Source: Kistimonas sp964291505
GTDB lineage: Bacteria > Pseudomonadota > Gammaproteobacteria > Pseudomonadales > Endozoicomonadaceae
DNA length: 64,000 bases
Assembly: GCA_964291505.2 (NCBI GenBank)
Contig: OZ220199.1
Span: 62,001-126,000, forward strand
Reading direction: 5' to 3'
In this document: in pieces, positions 52,601-61,600 of the stretch
Layout of the letters: every line of letters begins with the position of its first letter
Numbering within the stretch: position 1 is the stretch's first letter
Notes under the pieces: generated by a model
Seen by the model: the letters and a program-made list of their open reading frames with translations, nothing else
Database searches by the model: none
Told to the model about the DNA's origin: nothing
Position numbers and translations under genes: made by a program

Positions 52601-55600
52601 GTGTCGGTACCCGTACCTCCAATCACCCGGTTGAAGCCATCACCCAGGTTAAGGGTGTCATTACCGCCAGTGGATTCATTAAAGTCTGTGCTGGTCAGCG
52701 TAATCAGGTGGCTATCGGTGAACTGAGCGGAACCATTGTCACCGATGACAATGTCATCACCACCGGTCGTGGTCACTTCATCATTTCCTTGACCCGCGAT
52801 GACCACATTGCTGCCACTGGAAAGTGTGATCACATCGCGCGCACCCTGATCGATCAGTGCACTCACAGCAGACTGGAGGATATCGGCGACATCGTAGGTC
52901 AACACACCATGGTCACCGAGGACATGATCGACACCTGTTCCACCAGTAATCGTGTCTGTACCAGTACCACCAATAACCCGGTTGAAACCATCACCCAGGT
53001 TAAGGGTGTCATTACCGCCAGTGGATTCATTAAGGTCTGTGCTGGTCAGCGTAATCAGGTGGCCATCAGTAAACTGGGCGGAACCGTTATCACCAATCAC
53101 GATGACATCACCACCGGTAGTGGTCACTTCATCATTACCTTGACCAGCGATAACCACATTGCTGCCATTGGAAAGTGTGATCACATCGCGCGCGCCCTGA
53201 TCAATCAGTGCACTCACCGCAGACTGCAGGATATCGGCAACATCGTAGGTCAACACACCATGGTCACCGAGGACATGATCGACACCTGTTCCACCAGTGA
53301 TGGTGTCAGTACCCGTACCACCAATCACGCGGTTGAAACCGTCACCCAGATTAAGAGTGTCGTTACCGCCAGTAGAGTCATCAAGGTCAGTGCTGGTCAA
53401 CGTGATCAGATGGCCATCGGTGAACTGGGCAGAACCATTGTCACCGATCACGATGTCATCACCACCCGTGGTGGTTACTTCATCGTTACCCTGACCAGCG
53501 ATAACCACATTATTGCCACTGGATAGCGTGATCACATCACGGTCACCCTGGTTGGGCAGACTGCTCTCAGCGGACTGCAAGGTATCAGTGGTGTCATAGA
53601 CCAGCGATCCATGGTCACCGATCACATGATCCATACCTACACCTGCGGTGATGGTATCGGTACCCGCACCACCTATGATCCGGTTAAAGCCATCACCGGC
53701 ATTCAGTTGATCATTGTCACCGGTCGTATCATCAGCCTCAGTGGACTCAAGCTGCGTCAGGTGGCCATCCGTAAAGGTGGCTTTCGCGTTATCACCGGCA
53801 AGAATGTCATTACCAGAACCTGCGGTGACATCATCCTGGCCAAAGCCTGCAATCACGAGGTTATTACCATCACCCGCACGAATCGTATCGTTACCACCAT
53901 TCTGGAGACGGAGAGAAGCAACACTGATGATCTGGCCTGCGGCCAGGGTGATGATACCGTGATCACCGATAATCAAGTCATCATCACTGTCCAGAAGTCC
54001 CAGCGGACTGCCATCTTCATTGGCACCATACAGTTGATCGCCACCGACACCACCGAGCAGCCAGTCATTACCCGCGTTCCCCTGCAGCGTATCGATACCA
54101 CCATGATCAACCGTACGGTTCTGAACCAGGTCAATGGTAATCAGGTCACCATCCACATTCCGGTTAACTTCACCATTGTCGCCGATCAGGATATCGTCAC
54201 CGGCATTACCGGCCACCTTATCCGCGCCAGCACCAGCAAGGATCATGTCATTCTCATCACCACCCAGCAGGGTATCGTTACCCCCCTGATCTTCGACCGT
54301 GGTCTCAATATGCGACACATTACCGGTCGTCATCAGACGCAGCTGTTCCGGTGAACCGTCACGGATCTGGGTGATAACACCATGATCACCAAAGATAATG
54401 TCATCGCCCATGCCACCATCAATGGTGTCATTACCCACAGTAAGATCATCTGCATTGGCGCCATCGTTGACAGGGTCAGCAACTGTCACCACCGTCAGCA
54501 CTTCTGTAGCCAGACTCAGACGCTGGGACAGATCGATATTGAAGCCGGAATCACCATAGAGATGGTCATTGCCACCCAGTCCATAGAGCGTGTCATTACC
54601 GGAACCACCGGCGATATGATCATTACCCTGCGAGCCATAGATGGTGTCATCGCCCGCACCACCATAGATAACAATGCCACTTGAAGCGCCTGACGCATCA
54701 ATAACATCGTTACCGGCATTGGCATAACCCACCACCGGATCCAGTCCAGTACCTCTCATCGAAGCATACCGACTGCCATCCTGACTGGTATCACCAAAGA
54801 TGAGTAGTGGAACATTATTGGTGTCTGTACCCGTCACGGTAATGGTGTCACCACCCATTTCAGTATCACCGGACACAGGATCGACAACCTCACGGTTACC
54901 GCCACCGTGTGCAACCATTACCGGGTTCTGCCGCTGAATACTGGCAGTCACTGTTTCATCGGTGAGTTGTTCGCCACTGACCAGTGAAATCTGGGAACCA
55001 TCCAGCGATATGGAGTCAATGGTATACGTGCCATCATTACCCGCTGTATCAGCAACAACGATCTTGTCGCCTACACGGAAACCCTGGTCAAACCAGCTGC
55101 GGCCATCCTGCAGGGTGATATAACTGACCCCCAGTCCCATATTGTGGGAGAACACCATGGCCGCACTGTTACTGATCGCCGTAGTATCAACAGCCAGCGT
55201 GTCGTTACCGGATCCCATAACCACTTCGACCACTTCCATCCCGAAGTACGTCAGACCACCAGCAATGGTTCGATCCGGCGCACCGTTCTCACCGGCAACC
55301 ACAATAGCCGTGTCATCCATATTCAGACCAGACACCGATGACGTTGTGAATTGGCCTCTGTCGTCAGTATTGCTGGCGTCATTGAAGAGCGTCACGGTAT
55401 CGGTCTGGATGGTTTCATCCGTAATGGAAGGAATCTCTTTGGCAGATGTCGCCTGCTCACTGGGTAATACCACCGGCGTCTTGAGCGCCCGATCCACCAT
55501 CGTCAGGCCACCCTCAAGAATCAGGGATCCCTGAATCGCGCTGGTCAACCCGTCTGAACCCACAATGAAGTTATCACTGCCCAAACCACCGATCAGGGTC

Positions 55601-58600
55601 GTAATGACACCTTCACGGGTGCTTTCGATAATGAAAGTATCATCCCCCTCCAGTGCATCCACATCGACTGATTCCACACCGTCGTAAGTGATATTCAGCC
55701 CTGCACCGATAATGGAGTCACGGGTCACAATGAACGTGTCATCCGCTTCTGTACCGATAGCGGTCAGCGTATCGAAACCACTGCCGCCATCAATACTCAG
55801 CGGCGCATTGACGTTGTAATCAATGGTGTCATCGTCATCACCGCCATTAAGGTCAATATTATCGTCCGCAACAAAGGCACGGACGACAAATTCATCATTG
55901 CCCTTCTCACCTTTCATGAATAGCTTGGCCTTGTTGCTGTAGACGGTGAAGCTGTCGCCATCATCACCACCCAGCAGGGTCAATTCTTCACTGTTGCCAT
56001 AACTCAGGTAACCTCGGGTTACGGCAGTGCCGGCAACTTCATCGCCGGGCGCCGTGACCGGTGCCTCACCGAAGATTTGGCCCACCTGGAACGTATCCCG
56101 TCCACTGCCACCATCAATGGTCATCAAGGCACTGGTGTCATCCAGGAAGAAGCTGTCACTGCCTTCGCCGCCATTGATCAGCACACCACCGGTCAGATCA
56201 TTAAGGCTGTTATCGTAATTGATCCGCTCAACAGGATCGGCAAAGGTATTGGTTTCAACCTCACCGTGCAGACGGGCGATGAAGTTATTCCTGATCAGGA
56301 ACACGTCATCTTTATCCGCCTGGGTATCCCCGGCAAAACCCCGTCCATGGATAGTCAGGTTATCCACGCCGTCAGCCGCATCACCACTGTCGTGCACATC
56401 AATCACATAATCCGTCAGGGTTATGCCATCTGCGTCGATATCTGTCATTGTGATGATGTACTGATCGCCACCACCCTCACCATCCAGAGAAAGCACGTCA
56501 CTCCGTGAATGCAGCTCGTTGACGGTCAATGTGTCGTCACCAGTACCACCAGTGACGTAGGTATCACCGGCCAGCAGGCTGACATCAATCAGGATACTGT
56601 CGCCTTCGCTACCACCATCCACATCAATGCGGGTGGAACCAGTCAAGCTGCCCAGTAGCTGGATATCATCACTACCCGCAGCACCGGCGATACTTAAAAT
56701 ACCCGCCGTTGTGATAACACCATCCAACAGAATACTGTCACTGCCAGTTTCCCCTTCGATGGTGATGTTGGCGCCACTCAGTGTTCCCAGGTTATGAATG
56801 GTTGTACCGGCCGCATCAAGGTTCTCGTAATCCCCTTGCAGCAGCAGGTCACCCAGGGCGCTGACCACAGCACCCGATTCAATCACGAGATTATCGCCCG
56901 CTCGCAGGGTAACAGTCCCTGCTGTTGACTGGATCGTTACTCCAGCCTTAACCGTCAGATCATCTTCCTCGCCAGCCACATCGTTATTGTCTTCACCGGC
57001 ATAGAGCAGGATGTCGTCGTCAGTGATAATGGACTTCTCAACCGTGATCGGGCTATGAGCTTCAATGTTCACGGTACCCGTCGCGACCATGCCATTAGCC
57101 TGATCAAGCCCACCAATGGTCAGGTGACCGGTATTGGTAATCCAGACATTCCCGCTGGTCGAACGCCCTTCCATGTACCCGACAGTGGTCTGGAGACGTT
57201 TGCCAGAGGCACCAATATCCCCCTCAGCAAACAGCCTTGTCTTACCTGACGTAACGTTGGATGCATTCGCATCGGCGTTGCCATTCAGGATGTTATCCCG
57301 CCCCAGAATGAAGGCCGTGTAATCCGCCCCTGTACCAATAGTGTTAATGGACAGATCACCATCCGTTTCGATCAGGTAGGTATTGAGAGCACTGCTGGTC
57401 GTCACCGTACCGGCAGAACGGTAGGCACTGTTGATATCCAGGTCATTGCCGGAGATACCAATGGCATCATTCTCAGACGTCAGAGTAATACTGTTACCGA
57501 TAACATCCGCTTCCGGCAGACCAGTCACAACATCACCACTGGCATCCTCAGCGTCTTTGATGGCCAGGTGCGCACGCAGATCCACATTACCGCCATCAGC
57601 GAGTACTTCACGGATATTCATGTTGCCCAATACTTCGTGGACATAGACATCCGCGCCTGCCTCTATCGTCAGGGTTGCGTCCGTGGCCAGGTCGGTTTCC
57701 AGATAATCACCATCCTCACCCACACCCGCCGACGCGGTCAGCATAAGTTCCGTGGCAGCACTGATATTCGCGAAATCATGATCAAGACCATCGACAATCG
57801 CACCACTTTCCGCCGTGAGATAGATACCACCAGACTGCGCGTAAAGCGTGCCAACATTGATATCGTCAGTTCGCTCTGTCAGGTAAATATCCCCACTGAC
57901 ACGGGCTGTGAAGATGGCATCGGCCACCAGGTTGATGTAAATCTGGTCAGAGGCTGAGCCGATGGACCCATCTGCAGCCTCAAGAATCACATCACTACTG
58001 GTGACATTGGTCACGCTGCTACCACCGGCGTTGATAATCGATTTACCGGTCTTGATTCGGACCGTATCACCGGCCACCACCGTATCAAGCTTCACATCCA
58101 GTTCGGAGCCAAGGAACACGTCGCCACTACCAGTCGCTGATACAGAACCCAATGCATCAACATCTACATCATCACGCAGATCGATACGAATACCGGTAAT
58201 GGATGCGCCATCCACAGTAGGATCCGCAATGATTTCCGCCAGTGTGATTTTGGCTCGGTTCTCAGTCGATAACTGATCATCGTCAGACAGGGTTATGGTA
58301 TTGGCTGTAACAGACTCAATAGTAAAGAACTGCCCATTTTCATTGGCGTTGTCGGCAGTACCAAATATCTGGATGGTCATACCAGCCTGGAATCCATCCG
58401 TCAGCCAGTTTCCGCCGTCAGTACGCACAATCGTGTCGGCACTGTTACCGTTATTCAGGAAGTTGACTTTCGCTGACGCAATATCACCCGCCAGATAAGC
58501 GACATCTGTCCGCTCAGCGGCCGCCAATGCCACACGCTCATCATCGGTGAGAGAAACCGTCGGACCACTGAGATCAATCACTTGGGAACCGGTAGCAGAA

Positions 58601-61600
58601 CCGACACTACCAGAAGCAACAATTGTCACCGCGCCCGCGGCACTGATATTGGCCTGCTCAACAGAGGTTTGAGTATCAGTGATCGGTTCGATCAATCCGG
58701 CACTGAATAGATTCAGCAGTTCATCTTCTGTCCAGACTTTGATACTCGCCGTCAGGCTGTCCCGTTCAGCATCCGACAGCGTATAGGTAAAGCTGTCGTT
58801 ATAGCTGTCGCCGTAACTGCCGTACTGGCCATGCAAGCTTCGGTATTCCTCCGTACGCTTGTTAACCAACGTCTGGATTTCACCAGCCGTCCAGCCTGCA
58901 TTGGTGTAATACGTCTGTTCATCGGACGATAGGGAAACCTCAAAGGTTGCATCGTATACAGACGGATCCGCCTGCATACCTCGGTATTGCCAGTAGGCAT
59001 CGTATTCCTGCTCACGGTTGCTGGCGTAGTCGATCAGGGTCTGATCGATCTTGCTCTGGGCACCCGTGCCATCGGTCAGCTGGAGATCACTCCATACACC
59101 ATTGAGGAGCTCATCGTAGGTCCGATCATCCCGAACAGCACTGTCATTGGCATCCTTGAGGCTGCCGCTGGCCACGTTGATATAGACATCGCCACTGGCA
59201 GAAATCGCTTCCTTCAGGCGCAGGTCACCACTGGTTTCCTTGAGGTAAATATCCGTCTTGGCGTCAACGGCCACATAGTGGGATAGGCTGGTGCCGGAAT
59301 TAAGTGCGAGTGCACGACTACTGCTGTTACCAACAGAACCTTCCTCAGCCACCAGCGCCACGGTGCCACCCTGAACAGAGCCGTTATACCAGCTACCTGA
59401 GGTCTTCTGTGCAACGGTAATATTTTCCTTGGCAACCAGTCTGACGGTCTCACCAGAACCGGCCTGGACACTGTCAATCGCCAGGTCGCCACTGCCTGCG
59501 GCGATATGTACAACACCACCGGCTGTTGCTTTCAGGCTGGCATAGGTGTCATCCGCCAGATTAACGGTCAGGGCACCGGAATCCACCATGTCACCATTAC
59601 CATCAACAACGACCTGACCAATATCACCACTGGCAGACAGTACGACACGTTTGCCGGTGATATAGGAGTCTTCGCTGGTCTGACGGATATCGCCTTTCGA
59701 TGTAATGGTTGTCGTACCGGAGCTGTTCAGGATACTGCCATCAATGAGAATATCCGCACCAGCCACCGTAGAGGTCAGAGAAACACTACCAGCGTCGTAA
59801 CCGATAAAGTTGATGTTGACGCCATAGTCAGCCTTCACCGTATGGGTATGGGTCGTGGTTGTGTACTCTTCCTTCACATACTTGGTGTAATAGGTCTTCT
59901 TGCCGTACCAGGTACTGGTCGTCCAGCGATCTTCGATATAGTTCTTGGTCTTGGAGGCATCAACCTGAGGATCGCTGACATAGGTGTAGGCATCATTCGC
60001 CTTCGCCGCATCCAGGAAGAAGTATGGCCCTTCGTCGGTCAGGGTAGGCCCTTCCAGACGCTCGGTCGTATCCCAGTAATCATCGGCGGGATCCTTAGCA
60101 AAGGCATCAATCCCCAGCCAGCCACTCTTCTTCTCGGTCTTGTAATAACGGGTGGCGTCCAGCACATCGACCGACCAGCCATAACGCCAGCCAGACTTGA
60201 TGGAGTAGGTATTGCTGTCACTGCCAGCGACATCGGACTTGCCGTCTTCCTGAATGGTGACGCCGTTCTCGTCCTTGGTGTAAATGGTGACGTGGGGGTT
60301 CGCACTGGTACCTTTGGCTTTGTCCTTGATAACAAGGGTACCTTCACCCCGCTGGGAGGCATCCAGACTTTTCACCACGACGTCATATGCGGTGTTGTTG
60401 GTTACGGAGATTTTGCCGTAACCGCCCAGTACCCGGATCTCACCGGCGCCGGTATTGAGCATATGGCCTTCCAGCTCAATATAACCACCACTGACTCGGA
60501 TTTCCTGAACTTCAATCTTGCCGGTTATCGTATTGTAATAAACGGTATAGTCGTCGGTTGAGGCTGTTGTCAGCTTGACGAGACCGCTGGTCGAACGGCT
60601 GATGCTGGAAATTTCATTGGCCGTGGCAGTACCGAGCGTCAGGTTGTAGTCCGGCTTACCACTCTGCATGATGCCGTTCAGGTTCAGGTACTCGGCCTGT
60701 ATAACAATCCGGTCACCATACAGGCTGACGCCGGTCGGCGTCTTGGTCAGTTCTGCGACAACCAGTGCATCATTGGCAGACTGCTGCCCATTATTGGTCA
60801 GGGAATCCAGCTTGGAGTAGGTTTCTCCACCCACACTGTAATCGGTCAGGCCACTGATATAGACGCTCTTACCGACTACGTTCATGTTTTCCGCACGAAC
60901 CTGGGCTTCAAATGTCACCTTGCCGTCAGGGTTGCTGACAGTCAGGTTACCCTGTGGGTTTTCGACATTACCGGTGATCGTAATATCCGGCGTCGGAATT
61001 CCCGCATTAGCCGGATCACTCTCGTCAAAGGTATTGGAGATGGTGATAAACGGCGGATTTTCACTACCACCGGCAGTCACTGTGGAGAAGTTGGCAGAAC
61101 CAGCCGACACACCTTCGTCAGCCTGGTTATACGTTTCAATCTCACTGTTGCTGGCAACTTCCACACCGTTCAGGAACAGACCACCGTTGGAATCGGGAAT
61201 CGAAATCCCTTTGATTTCCAGGAAGGCGGCGGTGTTGTTAGTAATCTCAACACTGGCGTCACCCGGCGCATCAAAGACACCGGTTCCTTCCAGGACATCA
61301 GAACGAACATCAATGGTTCCCGCCTGCGCCCAGATCTCGTCAACTTCGACAACAAGCACATCCTGCTTGGTGTAACCTGACAGACCATTTTCATCCGTGC
61401 TCCACAGTCCCTGTGCTTCCAGCTCGTTGGTAATACGAGTGACTTCAGATTCGTAGAACGCCTTGAGGTTAGCGTTGGTGTCCTTGTACTGGTTCAGCTG
61501 TTTCTGGGCATATTGCAGTTCCTGCACCAGTTCGGAATCCAGCTGATCGGTAACAGTACGGAAAGTAACGCCGTCAGTCTGAGTGCTGCTGGTCACCTGA

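Noticed and set aside
52357..53526. Long plus-strand open frame (389 residues) opposite the 351-bp repeats
   Set aside because: It is a by-product of the repeat array: its own translation repeats with the same period and lacks an SD, while the minus frame is part of the giant gene.
51152..53957. CRISPR array
   Set aside because: The periodic units are 351 bp, coding and contiguous, with no short repeat-spacer pattern.
59506..60561. Plus-strand open frame of 351 residues opposite the giant gene
   Set aside because: Antisense shadow in a region where the minus frame is unbroken for over 14 kb; no recognisable domain or SD.
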